The position numbers and the translations under genes are program-made. From the NCBI RefSeq assembly GCF_025200715.1, contig NZ_CP104143.1, positions 1,984,001 through 2,048,000 of the forward strand: a DNA stretch of 64,000 bases. The letters run 5' to 3'. Origin of the DNA: Rhizobium sullae (GTDB lineage: Bacteria; Pseudomonadota; Alphaproteobacteria; Rhizobiales; Rhizobiaceae). Below the pieces are notes generated by a model. That model did no database searches. It worked only from the letters and a program-made list of their open reading frames with translations, and was not told the DNA's origin. Below, piece by piece: positions 46,651 through 56,177 of this stretch; the stretch's first letter is position 1, and every line of letters begins with the position of its first letter.

Positions 46651-47265
46651 ATGGCAGGCTCGCGCAGGAAGTCCCCAGGCATTACCCCGGAGATTCTCCT
46701 GCGCGCCTATTCCATCGGACTCTTCCCGATGGCCGAGTCAGCCGACGACCCGGAAATCTTTTGGGTCGAGCCGGAGCTTCGCGGCGTGCTGCCGCTCGAT
46801 CATTTCCATGTCTCGAAAAGCCTCGCGAAGACCATCCGCAAGCAACCCTTCGATATCCGCTTCGATCATGATTTCGACGCAGTGATCGCGGCCTGCGCGG
46901 AGGCAACTTCCGGCCGGCCGAGCACCTGGATCAACCATACCATCAGGTCGCTCTATTCCATGCTTCACCGCATGGGCCATGCCCATTCCGTCGAAGCTTG
47001 GGACGGCAATGAACTGGCCGGCGGCCTCTACGGCGTCTCGCTCGGCTCCGCTTTCTTCGGCGAGAGCATGTTCTCCCGCCGCACGGACGCCTCGAAAATC
47101 TGTCTCGTTCATCTGGTCGAGCGTCTGCGCGACAGAGGCTTCACCCTGCTCGACACGCAATTCACCACCGAGCACCTGAAGACCTTTGGCGCCATCGACA
47201 TGCCCAAGGACGACTATGCGGTGATGCTGGCTGCCGCGATGGATTCACCGCATCTGGAGTTTTGA
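46651..47265 (+). CDS. aat: Leucyl/phenylalanyl-tRNA-protein transferase
   Basis: A 204-residue enzyme of the N-degron pathway that adds Leu or Phe to proteins with basic N-termini, marking them for ClpAP. The conserved [23 protein letters not shown] and FFGESMFSR motifs are present. It lies directly after accC with a six-base gap and probably ends the operon. Confidence 0.93.
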   Translation: MAGSRRKSPGITPEILLRAYSIGLFPMAESADDPEIFWVEPELRGVLPLDHFHVSKSLAKTIRKQPFDIRFDHDFDAVIAACAEATSGRPSTWINHTIRSLYSMLHRMGHAHSVEAWDGNELAGGLYGVSLGSAFFGESMFSRRTDASKICLVHLVERLRDRGFTLLDTQFTTEHLKTFGAIDMPKDDYAVMLAAAMDSPHLEF

Positions 47266-47276
47266 GAGCCGCGAGT

Positions 47277-47411
47277 TCCCTTCTCCCCACGGAGAGAGGG
47301 TGGCGGCAGCCGGATGAGGGGAACCAAGTACTCCACGCTTAAAGGCACAGCGGGTCGCCCCCTCATCGCCTCGCTGGTGCTCCGGCACTTTTCCCCAAAG
47401 GGAGAAGAGAC
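47277..47411. repeat. Intergenic repeat with facing inverted ends
   Basis: A CCCTTCTCCCCACGGAGAGAGG segment at the left and a TTTTCCCCAAAGGGAGAAGAG segment at the right bracket a roughly 135-base stretch (GGATGAGGGG ... CCCCCTCATC also pair). This pattern, ...CTTCTCCCC...GGGGAGAAG..., is a common intergenic repeat style in rhizobia. It lies between convergent aat and the DUF2155 gene. Confidence 0.6.
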
Positions 47412-47459
47412 TTGCGACAACACCGAGAATTTCAGCTAAGCGGAAATAGGAATGGAGCG

Positions 47460-47891
47460 CTACTTCGCATCACCCACAGGCGCGGGCACCTCGGACTGCG
47501 CCTTGCAGTCCTTCAGCCAGACGTCGTAGATCGGGTGTTCGACGGCGTTGAGGCCTGGGCTGTCGGCGAACATCCAGCCGGTGAAGATGCGGCGGATCTT
47601 GCGGTCGAGAGTAATCTCATCGACTTCCACGAAACCGTCGATCTTCTGGGCTTCCGCCTGGTCGCGCGAATAGCAGGCCTTCGGCGTGACCTGAAGCGCG
47701 CCGAACTGCACGGTTTCGTTGACGTAGACGTCGAAGGTGGTGATGCGGCCGGTGATCTTGTCGAGACCGGAGAAGACGGCAACGGGATTGTCGATGCGTG
47801 CGGCAGACGCCGCCTGCGGCAGGAAGGAAGAGCCAAGCGCCAGGGCCAACCCGGCGGCACGCAGGACATGATTCCGCGTGAAAAGCTTCAT
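47460..47891 (-). CDS. DUF2155-domain exported protein
   Basis: A 143-residue protein from the ATG at 47891 (MKLFTRNHVLRAAGLALALG) with a signal peptide. The body matches DUF2155: DKITGRITTFDVYVNETVQF, the CYSRDQAEAQKIDGFVEVDE block and RRIFTGWMFADSPGLNAVEH with PIYDVWLKDC. Three cysteines suggest a disulphide. The family is conserved in alphaproteobacteria next to complex I accessory genes; its role is unknown. The NDUFA12-like gene lies just upstream on the same strand. Confidence 0.9.
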   Translation of the reverse strand: MKLFTRNHVLRAAGLALALGSSFLPQAASAARIDNPVAVFSGLDKITGRITTFDVYVNETVQFGALQVTPKACYSRDQAEAQKIDGFVEVDEITLDRKIRRIFTGWMFADSPGLNAVEHPIYDVWLKDCKAQSEVPAPVGDAK

Positions 47892-48007
47892 ATCTACCCG
47901 TCTCCAGCGCATTTCAGATCAAAGGCCGCAGCTCGTGCGGCCAATCTGCGGGTAAAGGTCAATTGTGGCCAAAAGCGGGGCCGGACGGCCCGCTTCGCAG
48001 AGCGATG

Positions 48008-48406
48008 TCAGTTGCCGGGCGTCCAGGCGTCATAGTCGCCGGTCACACGCGGGCGCTCGCCGGAAACCGCAAGCGATCCCGGCGGGCGGTAGGCCTGCGG
48101 AGAGCCGGTCAGGTTGGGACGATGGGTCTTCTGCCAGTCCTTGGCGGCGTAGCTTTCCTGCGACGGCGGCACATCGGTGCGGTGGTGCATCCAGCCGTGC
48201 CAGCCCGGCGGGATGGCGGAGGCTTCAGCATAGCCCTTGTAGATCACCCAGCGCTTCGGTAGGCCGTAGGAAGACATGCCCCCTTCATAGTAGACGTTAC
48301 CGAATTCATCCTCACCGACGCGCTTGCCGAAACGCCAGGTCGCAAAACGCGTGCCTAACGTCTGGCCGTTCCACCAAGTGAAGATTTGCAAGAGAAGGTT
48401 CTTCAT
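48008..48406 (-). CDS. NADH:ubiquinone oxidoreductase 17.2 kDa-type accessory subunit (NDUFA12-like)
   Basis: A 132-residue homologue of the supernumerary complex I subunit NDUFA12/B17.2, which is shared by alphaproteobacteria and mitochondria. The diagnostic stretch GKRVGEDEFGNVYYE, then PKRWVIYKGYAEASAIPPGW and HGWMHHRTDVPP are intact. The C-terminus is a proline-rich tail. It is transcribed toward the DUF2155 gene 117 bases away, a conserved pair. Confidence 0.93.
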   Translation of the reverse strand: MKNLLLQIFTWWNGQTLGTRFATWRFGKRVGEDEFGNVYYEGGMSSYGLPKRWVIYKGYAEASAIPPGWHGWMHHRTDVPPSQESYAAKDWQKTHRPNLTGSPQAYRPPGSLAVSGERPRVTGDYDAWTPGN

Positions 48407-48509
48407 GTCTTTTCCTCGTGCTTGCCGAAGGCGAGCGGGACTGGAATTCGATCCCTCGCTTATGGCGCCGGAACGCCGGATTGTCCAGCGATTCTCGTCA
48501 CGCGAAGCC

Positions 48510-48986
48510 TCACTTCAAGGCCATCTTGAAGCCGAGATGCGACGGCTTGAAACCGAGGCGCTCGTAGAAACGATGCGCATCCTTGCGCTTGGCGTTGGAG
48601 GTCAGCTGGACCATCCGCATGCCGCGGCCTTTTGCCTCGGCGATCGCAAATTCCATCATCCGTGCACCAATCCCCTGCCCGCGCATGTCGCCGCGCGTCT
48701 GCACCGCTTCGATGATCATCGAGGACGAGCCGCGGGCGGTCAGAGACGTGGTGATCATCGTCTGGAAGGTGCCGACGACCTCGCTGCCGCGCTCTGCGAC
48801 GTAGAGCGTCTGGTCGGGCGACGCAGCTACGGCAGCAAAAGCCCTGGCATAACCGGAAAGGGCCGCCGGATCGTTCGTATCACCGTGACCGCCAAGATCA
48901 TCGGCGGCAAACATGGCGATCAGCTCCGGGAGATCGTCTTCACGGGCTTCGCGAATGAGGAGGCTGGTTTCCACAATCTTTTCCAT
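48510..48986 (-). CDS. GNAT-family N-acetyltransferase
   Basis: A 158-residue GNAT. The acetyl-CoA loop is RGQGIGARMMEFAI (R/Q-x-x-G-x-G/A), preceded by the beta4 segment and followed by the KDAHRFYERLGFKPSH tail. The start ATG at 48986 overlaps the stop of the preceding GNAT gene (TGATG), so the two are translationally coupled. The substrate is unknown. Confidence 0.85.
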   Translation of the reverse strand: MEKIVETSLLIREAREDDLPELIAMFAADDLGGHGDTNDPAALSGYARAFAAVAASPDQTLYVAERGSEVVGTFQTMITTSLTARGSSSMIIEAVQTRGDMRGQGIGARMMEFAIAEAKGRGMRMVQLTSNAKRKDAHRFYERLGFKPSHLGFKMALK

Positions 48987-49489
48987 CAATGACCCGAAAG
49001 AGGCTTCTCGAATATCAGTGCTGGAATTCCCGATTGCTCCTGACCGCAATTTTCCGTCCGTCCGGCCTCGGTGAAGCCGTGCGCGTGGTAGAAGGCGACC
49101 GCCGCCTTGTTGCCCGGTTCGACTTCCAGCCGCATGATTTCGGCGTCCGGGAAGCATGTCTCGATCTCCGCGAAGATATCGCGGCCGATGCCATGCCGCT
49201 GGCAGGACGGGCGGACATAGAGCATGTGCAGCATGACCGTCTTCGGTATTTCGGATGACATGGCGGCATAACCCATGCCGCCGATATCGCGGCAATTGTC
49301 GGCAACGAGGAACTCGGCGTCTTTCCGCGCAAGCCGCGCCTTCAGCGCCACAAGGGAATGCCACGTGTCATGCAATTCCCTCACCTTATCGGCGCCGTAG
49401 AGCTCATCGTAGGTCGCGTGCCACGTCTCGCCCAGCAGAGCGCGGACCTTTTCCAGGTCGCGCTCGCTCGCCGTGCGCACGAAATACAC
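48986..49489 (-). CDS. GNAT-family N-acetyltransferase
   Basis: A 167-residue GNAT starting MYFVRTASERDLEKVRALLG. The acetyl-CoA loop reads RPSCQRHGIGRDIFAEIE, and NKAAVAFYHAHGFTEAG is the conserved C-terminal block. It lies four bases after gatB and its stop overlaps the next GNAT start, so it is likely part of a gatB-GNAT-GNAT unit. The two GNATs are not close copies. Confidence 0.85.
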   Translation of the reverse strand: MYFVRTASERDLEKVRALLGETWHATYDELYGADKVRELHDTWHSLVALKARLARKDAEFLVADNCRDIGGMGYAAMSSEIPKTVMLHMLYVRPSCQRHGIGRDIFAEIETCFPDAEIMRLEVEPGNKAAVAFYHAHGFTEAGRTENCGQEQSGIPALIFEKPLSGH

Positions 49490-49493
49490 GATC

Positions 49494-50996
49494 TTACTCC
49501 TCGATGCCGAGCTTGGCCCTGACTAGCGCCTGGACGGCCTGCGGATTGGCCTTGCCCCCGGTTGCCTTCATCACCTGACCGACGAACCAGCCGGCGAGCG
49601 TCGGCTTGGCCTGAACCTTGGCGACCTGATCCGGGTTGGCGGCGATGATCTCGTCGACCGCCTTTTCGATGGCGCCGGTATCGGTCACCTGCTTCATGCC
49701 GCGGGCTTCGACGATCTCCGCCGGATCGCCGCCCTCATTGAGGACGATCTCGAAGAGGTCCTTGGCGATCTTGCCGGAGATGGTTTCCGCCTTGATGAGA
49801 TCGATAATCGCGCCGAGCTGAGCCGGAGAAACCGGCGTCTCTTCAATGCTCTTGCCGAGCCTGTTCAAGGCGCCGAGCAGGTCGTTGATGACCCAGTTTG
49901 CAGCCGTCTTGCCGTCGCGGCCTTCGGCCACGGCCTCGAAATAATCTGCAATCGCCTTTTCGGAGACCAGCACCGAAGCATCGTAGACCGAAAGGCCGAG
50001 TTCGCGAACGAAGCGCTCCTTCTTGTCGTCAGGCAACTCCGGAAGGTGGGCTTCCAGTTCCTTGATGAAGACATCGTCGAATTCGAGCGGCAACAGGTCC
50101 GGATCGGGAAAGTAGCGGTAATCATGCGCTTCTTCCTTGGAACGCATGGAGCGGGTTTCACCCTTGTTCGCGTCGAAAAGGCGGGTCTCCTGGTCGATCG
50201 TGCCGCCGTCTTCCAGAATGCCGATCTGGCGGCGCGCTTCGTATTCGATCGCCTGGCCGATGAAGCGGAAGGAATTGACGTTCTTGATCTCGCAGCGCGT
50301 GCCGAAAGGCTCGCCCGGGCGGCGGACAGAGACGTTGACGTCGGCGCGCATCGAGCCTTCGTCCATGTTGCCGTCGCAGGTGCCGAGATAGCGCACGATC
50401 GAGCGCAGCTTCGTCATGTAGACCTTGGCCTCGTCGGACGAACGCATATCGGGCTTGGAGACGATTTCCATCAGCGCAACGCCGGAGCGGTTGAGGTCGA
50501 CATAGGACATCGTAGCGTGCTGGTCGTGCATCGACTTGCCTGCATCCTGCTCCAGATGCAGGCGCTCGATGCCGATCTCGATATCCTCGAACTGTCCCTG
50601 ACGGTCGGGACCGAGCGAAATCACGATCTTGCCCTCGCCGACGATCGGATCCTTGTACTGCGAGATCTGATAGCCCTGTGGCAGGTCAGGATAGAAATAG
50701 TTCTTGCGATCGAACACCGAACGCTTGTTGATCTGGGCCTTCAGACCGAGACCGGTACGCACTGCCTGCTTGACGCATTCCTCGTTGATGACTGGCAGCA
50801 TGCCGGGCATGGCGGCATCGACGAGCGAGACGTTCGAATTCTGCGGCTTGCCGAATTCCGTCGAAGCGCCGGAGAAGAGCTTCGAATTGGACAGCACCTG
50901 CGCATGGACTTCCATGCCGATGATGACTTCCCAATCGCCGGTGGCGCCGGGGATGAAGCGTTTCGGATCAGGCGTGCGAACGTCGACAATGGTCAT
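49494..50996 (-). CDS. gatB: Aspartyl/glutamyl-tRNA(Asn/Gln) amidotransferase subunit B
   Basis: A 500-residue subunit of the GatCAB amidotransferase that converts Glu-tRNA(Gln) to Gln-tRNA(Gln). The N-terminal signature [13 protein letters not shown], the [18 protein letters not shown] segment and the C-terminal YqeY-like tail that binds tRNA are complete. It is separated from gatA/gatC by GNAT and YjhX-type genes, so the three subunits are not one operon here. Confidence 0.96.
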   Translation of the reverse strand: MTIVDVRTPDPKRFIPGATGDWEVIIGMEVHAQVLSNSKLFSGASTEFGKPQNSNVSLVDAAMPGMLPVINEECVKQAVRTGLGLKAQINKRSVFDRKNYFYPDLPQGYQISQYKDPIVGEGKIVISLGPDRQGQFEDIEIGIERLHLEQDAGKSMHDQHATMSYVDLNRSGVALMEIVSKPDMRSSDEAKVYMTKLRSIVRYLGTCDGNMDEGSMRADVNVSVRRPGEPFGTRCEIKNVNSFRFIGQAIEYEARRQIGILEDGGTIDQETRLFDANKGETRSMRSKEEAHDYRYFPDPDLLPLEFDDVFIKELEAHLPELPDDKKERFVRELGLSVYDASVLVSEKAIADYFEAVAEGRDGKTAANWVINDLLGALNRLGKSIEETPVSPAQLGAIIDLIKAETISGKIAKDLFEIVLNEGGDPAEIVEARGMKQVTDTGAIEKAVDEIIAANPDQVAKVQAKPTLAGWFVGQVMKATGGKANPQAVQALVRAKLGIEE

Positions 50997-51074
50997 TTGA
51001 TGCTCTTTGAAAGGCTGTTCTTTTCAACAGGTGAGGTAAAGGAAATGGTCTGCCGGTGCAAGGGTTTCGGCACG

Positions 51075-51590
51075 TCAGAAGCCAGGGCCGTAGCTGACGT
51101 CGCCTTCGGCTCCGAGCGCCTTCGTCAATCCGACCGATGGCACATCGCGGTCGAGCTTGGGGCTATAAGCGATCGAAAGCCAGTGGATGGCGTAGCCGTG
51201 CTTCTGGAAAAAGCTGATCGCCTCGGTGTTTCCCGAATGCGTCTGCATTGCCGCCTTCGCGAAACCCTGCTCGGCGATGTCCTTTTCGATCTGTTCCAGA
51301 AGCGCAGAGCCGAGGCCCTCGCGGGTATAGGCCGGATCGATCCAGAAATCTGAAATCGTCTCGTCCAGATGTTCCCGCGCCGCCCAGCCCGCAATATTGC
51401 CGTTGAACTCGATGACGGTGATCGTCAACCATGTACTTCGTGTAAAATTGACGAAAGCGCTCCGCGCTGCATCCAGCAGCGCGTCCGACTCGCCCATGGC
51501 CATCATCGCCTTTTGCCAGGCTCTGAGGCCGATCTCACTCAAGAGTTCCGCTTCGCCCTCGCGGGCATTGCGAATGTGTACCAATGGCAC
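51075..51590 (-). CDS. GNAT-family N-acetyltransferase
   Basis: A 171-residue GNAT starting MPLVHIRNAREGEAELLSEI. The acetyl-CoA loop region is DPAYTREGLGSALLEQIEKD, and the C-terminal block GNTEAISFFQKHGYAIHW is typical. It is divergent from the YjhX-type toxin gene at 51878. The YjhQ antitoxin of the E. coli YjhX system is also a GNAT, but orientation and spacing here do not show a module. Confidence 0.82.
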   Translation of the reverse strand: MPLVHIRNAREGEAELLSEIGLRAWQKAMMAMGESDALLDAARSAFVNFTRSTWLTITVIEFNGNIAGWAAREHLDETISDFWIDPAYTREGLGSALLEQIEKDIAEQGFAKAAMQTHSGNTEAISFFQKHGYAIHWLSIAYSPKLDRDVPSVGLTKALGAEGDVSYGPGF

Positions 51591-51791
51591 CTCCGCTCAA
51601 CACGTTCAGTAGAGCACCGAGTCGGCGGCTTTTCCAATGATTTGCGCAGCCGTGCCATCGTTATCAGCCGTTTTCCGGAAGCCCGGCACTTGCTTGACCT
51701 CGTGTTCGAGGCGAGCTACGAAGTCCTTATGTTGAGCTCTTCTCAGACCCGGTAGAGGCCCTGCCCGCAAGCCTGCTTGCGCGCATGGGCC

Positions 51792-51839
51792 AAAAAAACG
51801 AAACCCCGACGTTCGCCGCGAACGCCGGATCGTTTTTTT
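51792..51839. terminator. A-run/T-run hairpin upstream of the YjhX gene
   Basis: AAAAAAACG at 51792-51800 and CGTTTTTTT at 51831-51839 flank an internal CGTTCGCCGCGAACG hairpin. It reads as a bidirectional intrinsic terminator, yet no intact gene ends just before it, which suggests that a gene was lost here. Confidence 0.5.
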
Positions 51840-51877
51840 ACGCGCTCTTACGGCGCGAAGACCGGATCAACATTCAA

Positions 51878-52135
51878 ATGGACATTTCCCGCACGGAGCA
51901 GCGCATCCTGCACCTATTGGCCCAGGGCGGCCGCATCGAAATCAGGCGAGACGAACGGAAAAAGCTTGAAGCTGCCAGTTGCTTCACCCGCGACGGCTGG
52001 GTTTATCCCGGCTTCGATCTGAAGCTTTTCCGCAGGCTGAAACGGCTGAAGGCGATCAAGTCGAAATCCGGAAAACCCTACCGGATCACCGAACAAGGCC
52101 TGAGGCTTGTGCGATCGCAGCTCGACAACCGATAG
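51878..52135 (+). CDS. YjhX-type toxin (UPF0386)
   Basis: An 85-residue protein from the ATG at 51878 (MDISRTEQRILHLLAQGGRI). It matches UPF0386 over its length: the first helices, a CFTRDGWVYPGFDLKLFRRL middle and the end PYRITEQGLRLVRSQLDNR. In E. coli YjhX is described as a toxin that inhibits topoisomerase I, neutralised by YjhQ. There is no cotranscribed antitoxin; GNAT genes lie on both sides on the other strand, the right-hand one broken. Confidence 0.82.
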   Translation: MDISRTEQRILHLLAQGGRIEIRRDERKKLEAASCFTRDGWVYPGFDLKLFRRLKRLKAIKSKSGKPYRITEQGLRLVRSQLDNR

Positions 52136-52145
52136 TTCGCCGTAT

Positions 52146-52185
52146 CACCCTGACCGCGCGTCGTTTCCGGCGCGCGCTCAGGGTG
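52146..52185. terminator. Bidirectional terminator-like hairpin
   Basis: CACCCTGACCGCGCG pairs with CGCGCGCTCAGGGTG with one mismatch over a ten-base loop. It lies between the convergent YjhX-type gene and the 91-residue gene. Confidence 0.6.
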
Positions 52186-52189
52186 CGAT

Positions 52190-52465
52190 TCAGAGCTGCT
52201 CCGAAAGCTCGGCCTTCATCACCGACCACTCTTCAGTCACGGTACCGGCTGCGCGCTTCTTGCCCGCCCGGCGATACCAGTAATCAGCATTCCAGTCCTC
52301 GCCTTCGATGCGATGGCAAAGGGCATGACCCCAATCGAAGGGCGTTTCGCCTTCATGGGCCTGGCAGATTTCGTGCACGGCTTGCCATTCAGTGCCCATG
52401 GTGAAGCCCGCTGCCGCTAGGCGGCCAAAAGCCTCGACCATTTGAGCAAGATCGGATTTCGACAT
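52190..52465 (-). CDS. Small conserved-looking hypothetical protein
   Basis: A 91-residue protein starting MSKSDLAQMVEAFGRLAAAG with GGAGG-like sequence upstream. It has a Trp/His/Cys-rich middle (WGHALCHRIEGEDWNADYWY) and a helical C-terminus. It lies 20 bases after the broken GNAT and reads in the same direction. The product is unknown. Confidence 0.72.
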   Translation of the reverse strand: MSKSDLAQMVEAFGRLAAAGFTMGTEWQAVHEICQAHEGETPFDWGHALCHRIEGEDWNADYWYRRAGKKRAAGTVTEEWSVMKAELSEQL

Positions 52466-52485
52466 GAAGCCTCCTCCTCGGTTGG

Positions 52486-52980
52486 TTACTTGAGAGCCAG
52501 CGCCTTCTCAAGATGCACCTTTTCGAGATCGACGCCCACATTCTTAGAATATTCCAAACCGCGCCAGATGATGGTGAAGCCGCAGCGCTCATAGAGCCGG
52601 ATCGCTTTGAGTTCTTCGCATGCGTATCGAGGCGCACTTTGACGTGACCTTGCGCCGCCATTATGTCGCAAAGGTGCAGAAGCAAGGCTTGGCCGATGCC
52701 CCTGCCCTGATGGTCCGGCTTCACCCAGAGGTCGGAGACATAATTTGGCGAACTTTCTCGTGCGCTCCAGCCGACGACATTCCTGTCAAGCTCCGCTACA
52801 TAGATATCGGCGTCGGTTTGCGAGGGGAAGATCGCGAATTCGTGCTGCACTTTTGCGATGACCCGAGGATTGAGCTAGCTCTCCTCGAATGCGTCGCTTG
52901 CAGACCATGCAGCGAAACCGACGGTGCCAACTGCCTCATGGTCGGCGGCCGTCATCTTGCGGATAATGAGCCCCGTTACC
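52486..52980 (-). pseudogene. GNAT acetyltransferase, doubly disrupted
   Basis: The frame opens within the gatA stop region (GTG at 52980; MTAADHEAVGTVGFAAWSAS is in phase from the ATG at 52955) and hits TAG at 52875-52877. It continues as LNPRVIAKVQHEFAIFPSQT through the acetyl-CoA loop PDHQGRGIGQALLLHL to RLDTHAKN. There one base is missing near 52612, and the remainder (LKAIRLYERCGFTIIW...) lies in another frame ending at 52486. Two independent lesions make loss of function likely. Confidence 0.8.
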
Positions 52981-54457
52981 ACCACTTCGCCGGCGTGAAC
53001 TTGCCGGCGGCTTGTTCGATGACATGCGCGGTCTTGAAGAGGGTCTCTTCGTCGAACGGCTTGCCGATGAGCTGAAGGCCGAGGGGGAGCCCCTTGCGGT
53101 CGAGGCCGGCGGGGACGGCGATGCCGGGCAGGCCCGCCATATTCACCGTCACCGTAAAGATGTCGTTCAAGTACATCTTGACCGGGTCGGAGGCGAGGTT
53201 CTCGTCGGCGACGCCGAAGGCCGAGGACGGGGTGGCGGGCGTCAGGATCGCGTCGACGCCGGCGTCAAAGGCGAGTTCGAAGTCGCGCTTGATCAGCGTG
53301 CGGACCTTCTGGGCGCGCAGGTAATAGGCGTCGTAGTAGCCGGCCGACAGCACGTAGGTGCCGATCATGATGCGGCGCTTGACTTCCTTGCCGAAGCCCG
53401 CGGCGCGGGTCTTCTCGTACATGTCGACGATATCCTTGCCGTCGATGCGCAGGCCGTAGCGCACGCCGTCGTAGCGGGCGAGGTTCGAGGAGGCTTCGGC
53501 GGGCGCGACGATGTAATAGGCCGGGAGCGCATACTTGGTATGCGGCAGCGAGATATTGACGATCTCGGCGCCGGCATCCTTCAGCCAGGCGATGCCCTGC
53601 TGCCAAAGGGTCTCGATTTCCTCCGGCATGCCGTCGACGCGGTATTCGTTCGGGATGCCGATCTTCATGCCTTTCAGCGACTTGCCGAGGGCTGCTTCGT
53701 AATCCGGTACCGGCAGGTCGACGGAGGTCGTGTCCTTGGCATCGACGCTCGCCATCGACTTCAAGAGGATGGCAGCGTCGCGGACGTCGCGGGCGATCGG
53801 GCCGGCCTGGTCGAGCGAGGATGCGAAGGCGACCGTGCCCCAGCGCGAGCAGCGGCCATAGGTCGGCTTGATGCCGACGGTGCCGGTGAAGGCGGCCGGC
53901 TGACGGATCGAACCGCCGGTATCGGTGGCCGTCGCACCGGCACAGAGATGGGCCGCGACCGCCGCGGCCGAACCGCCGGAAGAGCCGCCGGGAACGAGCT
54001 GCTGGTTCGAGCCGGCCGCACGCCAGGGGTTGATGACCGCGCCATAATACGAAGTCTCGTTGGAGGAGCCCATGGCGAACTCGTCCATGTTCAGCTTGCC
54101 GAGTATGACGGCGCCGTCGTCCCATAGGTTCTGGGTGACGGTGGATTCATAGCGCGGCTCGAAACCGTCGAGGATATGGCTGCAGGCCTGAGTGTGGACG
54201 CCGACCGTCGCAAAGAGGTCCTTGATGCCGAGCGGGATGCCTTCGAGATCACCGGCCTTGCCGGCGGCGATGCGCTCGTCGGATTTCTTCGCCATGACAC
54301 GGGCGAGATCGGGCGTGATCTTGATATAGGCGTTCAGGCGTTCATTGGCCGCATCGATCGCCGAGATATAGGCTTCCGTCAGTTCGGTTGCCGTGATCTC
54401 CTTGTCGCACAGCTTCTCGCGGGCTTCGGCAATGGTCAGGCTGGTGAGTTCGCTCAT
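52976..54457 (-). CDS. gatA: Aspartyl/glutamyl-tRNA(Asn/Gln) amidotransferase subunit A
   Basis: A 493-residue amidase-signature subunit that frees ammonia from glutamine for GatB. The Lys in IPLGIKDLF, the [13 protein letters not shown] loop with its cis-Ser and the catalytic Ser in [13 protein letters not shown] form the Ser-cis-Ser-Lys triad. It starts [20 protein letters not shown] and follows gatC by 56 bases on the same strand. Confidence 0.96.
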   Translation of the reverse strand: MSELTSLTIAEAREKLCDKEITATELTEAYISAIDAANERLNAYIKITPDLARVMAKKSDERIAAGKAGDLEGIPLGIKDLFATVGVHTQACSHILDGFEPRYESTVTQNLWDDGAVILGKLNMDEFAMGSSNETSYYGAVINPWRAAGSNQQLVPGGSSGGSAAAVAAHLCAGATATDTGGSIRQPAAFTGTVGIKPTYGRCSRWGTVAFASSLDQAGPIARDVRDAAILLKSMASVDAKDTTSVDLPVPDYEAALGKSLKGMKIGIPNEYRVDGMPEEIETLWQQGIAWLKDAGAEIVNISLPHTKYALPAYYIVAPAEASSNLARYDGVRYGLRIDGKDIVDMYEKTRAAGFGKEVKRRIMIGTYVLSAGYYDAYYLRAQKVRTLIKRDFELAFDAGVDAILTPATPSSAFGVADENLASDPVKMYLNDIFTVTVNMAGLPGIAVPAGLDRKGLPLGLQLIGKPFDEETLFKTAHVIEQAAGKFTPAKWW

Positions 54458-54513
54458 CGTGTTCGCTCGAATTTTTGAATGGCAACGGGGTCGGAAAGGG
54501 GCGCGTCCGGCGC

Positions 54514-54801
54514 TTATTCGACGACTTTCGGCACCAGGAAGAAATTGTGGTCGGTGACCGGCGCATTGGCGACGATGTCCTCGGCCTTACTGCCGTCGGT
54601 CACCTCGTCGGTCCGCTTCTTCATCGCCATCGGCATGACGGAGGTCATCGGCTCGACACCTTCGACATTCACTTCGGAAAGCTGCTCGACGAAGCCGAGG
54701 ATGCCATTCAGCTCGCCGACCATGCGATTTGCCTCTTCTTCCGAAACGGCAATACGGGCAAGGTGAGCAACGCGCTTAACGGTGGCAAGATCGACGGACA
54801 T
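54514..54801 (-). CDS. gatC: Aspartyl/glutamyl-tRNA(Asn/Gln) amidotransferase subunit C
   Basis: A 95-residue chaperone-like subunit that wraps GatA and GatB. It starts [20 protein letters not shown] and has the [20 protein letters not shown] hallmark of GatC. It heads gatC-gatA. Confidence 0.95.
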   Translation of the reverse strand: MSVDLATVKRVAHLARIAVSEEEANRMVGELNGILGFVEQLSEVNVEGVEPMTSVMPMAMKKRTDEVTDGSKAEDIVANAPVTDHNFFLVPKVVE

Positions 54802-54870
54802 GGCATTCTCCGATAGGATTTTTCCTACCCGCTATAAAGGCCATGTTCGCCGTGCGCAACGGCGTTTTGC

Positions 54871-55575
54871 TTAGATGAACAGCGTCTCACCCGGCTTTGG
54901 CGTCTTCACGGCCGTCTTCGAACCTTCCAGGCCCGCAACGAACTTTTCCGGTGTCTGGTCGATGATCGGGAAGGTTCCGTAGTGGCAGGGGATTGCGGTC
55001 TTGAAGTTGAAGTAGCGCTGGCAGGCGAGCGCTGCGACGGCGCCGCCCATGGTGAAGCGGTCGCCGATCGGAACGATGCCGATGTCCGGCTGGTGCAGTT
55101 CGTTGATCAGCGCCATATCGGAGAAGATGTCGGTATCCCCCATGTGCAGCAAGCTCGGCTCGTCGTCGAAATGCAGGATCAGCCCGTTCGCATTGCCGAG
55201 CGAATGGGAGACGCCGTCCTCGGTGATCTGGGCGGAGGAATGCAGCGCATTGGTGAAGGTCGCAGTGAAGCTATCGAACGAAACCGTACCGCCGGTATTG
55301 CCCATCTCGATCTTCTCGACGCCCTTGGAGCCCAGCCAGGCGGCAAGATCGGCGTTAGCAAGCACGACGGCGCCGGTCTCGCGCGCAAGCGAAACAGTAT
55401 CGCCGGCATGGTCGCCGTGGCCGTGCGTCAGGAGGATATGGGTGATGCCGTTCGCAACCTCCTTGATGTCCTGCCCGGCGAAGGACGGGTTTTGGGTGAG
55501 GAACGGGTCGATCAGGATCTTTGCCGCCTTGGTCTCGATGCGGAAGGCGGAATGGCCGAGCCAGGTGATCTTCAT
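54871..55575 (-). CDS. UPF0173 metal-dependent hydrolase (metallo-beta-lactamase fold)
   Basis: A 234-residue protein from the ATG at 55575 ([20 protein letters not shown]) with GGAG eight bases upstream. The zinc motif [13 protein letters not shown] (HxHxDH), the later HMGDTDIF Asp and the C-terminal His in [11 protein letters not shown] fit the UPF0173/ULA-G group. Upstream in-frame extension is possible but not protein-like. The substrate is unknown. Confidence 0.9.
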   Translation of the reverse strand: MKITWLGHSAFRIETKAAKILIDPFLTQNPSFAGQDIKEVANGITHILLTHGHGDHAGDTVSLARETGAVVLANADLAAWLGSKGVEKIEMGNTGGTVSFDSFTATFTNALHSSAQITEDGVSHSLGNANGLILHFDDEPSLLHMGDTDIFSDMALINELHQPDIGIVPIGDRFTMGGAVAALACQRYFNFKTAIPCHYGTFPIIDQTPEKFVAGLEGSKTAVKTPKPGETLFI

Positions 55576-55682
55576 GGAATCACTCCAATACGTGATGCAA
55601 AAGCAGAGTTGGATGCTAAGGACATATCCGGTATGGCCGCAAGGAAAAGCGGGCAGCGCTTCAATTTCTTTTGACGGGATGA

Positions 55683-56177
55683 ATGACGATGACGGTGCTG
55701 ACGATCGAGGAACTGGCGGCTGAGCTCGCCCCCGGACAGGCGATCGCCGGGCTTGACCTCGGCACGAAGACGATAGGGCTCGCGATGTCCGATCTCGGGC
55801 GGCGCTTTGCAACGCCGCGGCCGGTCATCAAACGGCAGAAGTTCACGATCGACGCCGAAGTGCTGCTGGCTTTTGCCGCGAAGGAAAAAGTCGCCGGCTT
55901 CGTGATCGGGCTGCCAATGAACATGGACGGCTCGGCCGGTCCGCGCGTCCAGGCGACGAAAGCCTTCGTGCGCAACATGGAGCAAAAGACCGCCCTACCC
56001 TTCGTCTATTGGGACGAGCGGCTTTCAACGGTGGCGGCCGAGCGGGCGCTGATCGAGATGGACGTGTCGCGTGCCAAGCGCGCCGGGCGGATCGATTCGG
56101 CGGCCGCCAGCTTCATTCTTCAGGGCGCGCTGGACAGGCTTTCGCTGCTCGGCAGATCGGACGATTTCGAGGCTTGA
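55683..56177 (+). CDS. ruvX: Putative pre-16S rRNA nuclease RuvX/YqgF
   Basis: A 164-residue RNase H-fold protein. The first strand carries [14 protein letters not shown] with the catalytic Asp, VGLPMN-like [15 protein letters not shown] follows, and the last acidic block is [15 protein letters not shown] with [15 protein letters not shown]. Named a Holliday-junction resolvase in many databases, it probably matures 16S rRNA ends. Its 3' end overlaps the minus-strand gene at 56120 by 58 bases. Confidence 0.92.
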   Translation: MTMTVLTIEELAAELAPGQAIAGLDLGTKTIGLAMSDLGRRFATPRPVIKRQKFTIDAEVLLAFAAKEKVAGFVIGLPMNMDGSAGPRVQATKAFVRNMEQKTALPFVYWDERLSTVAAERALIEMDVSRAKRAGRIDSAAASFILQGALDRLSLLGRSDDFEA

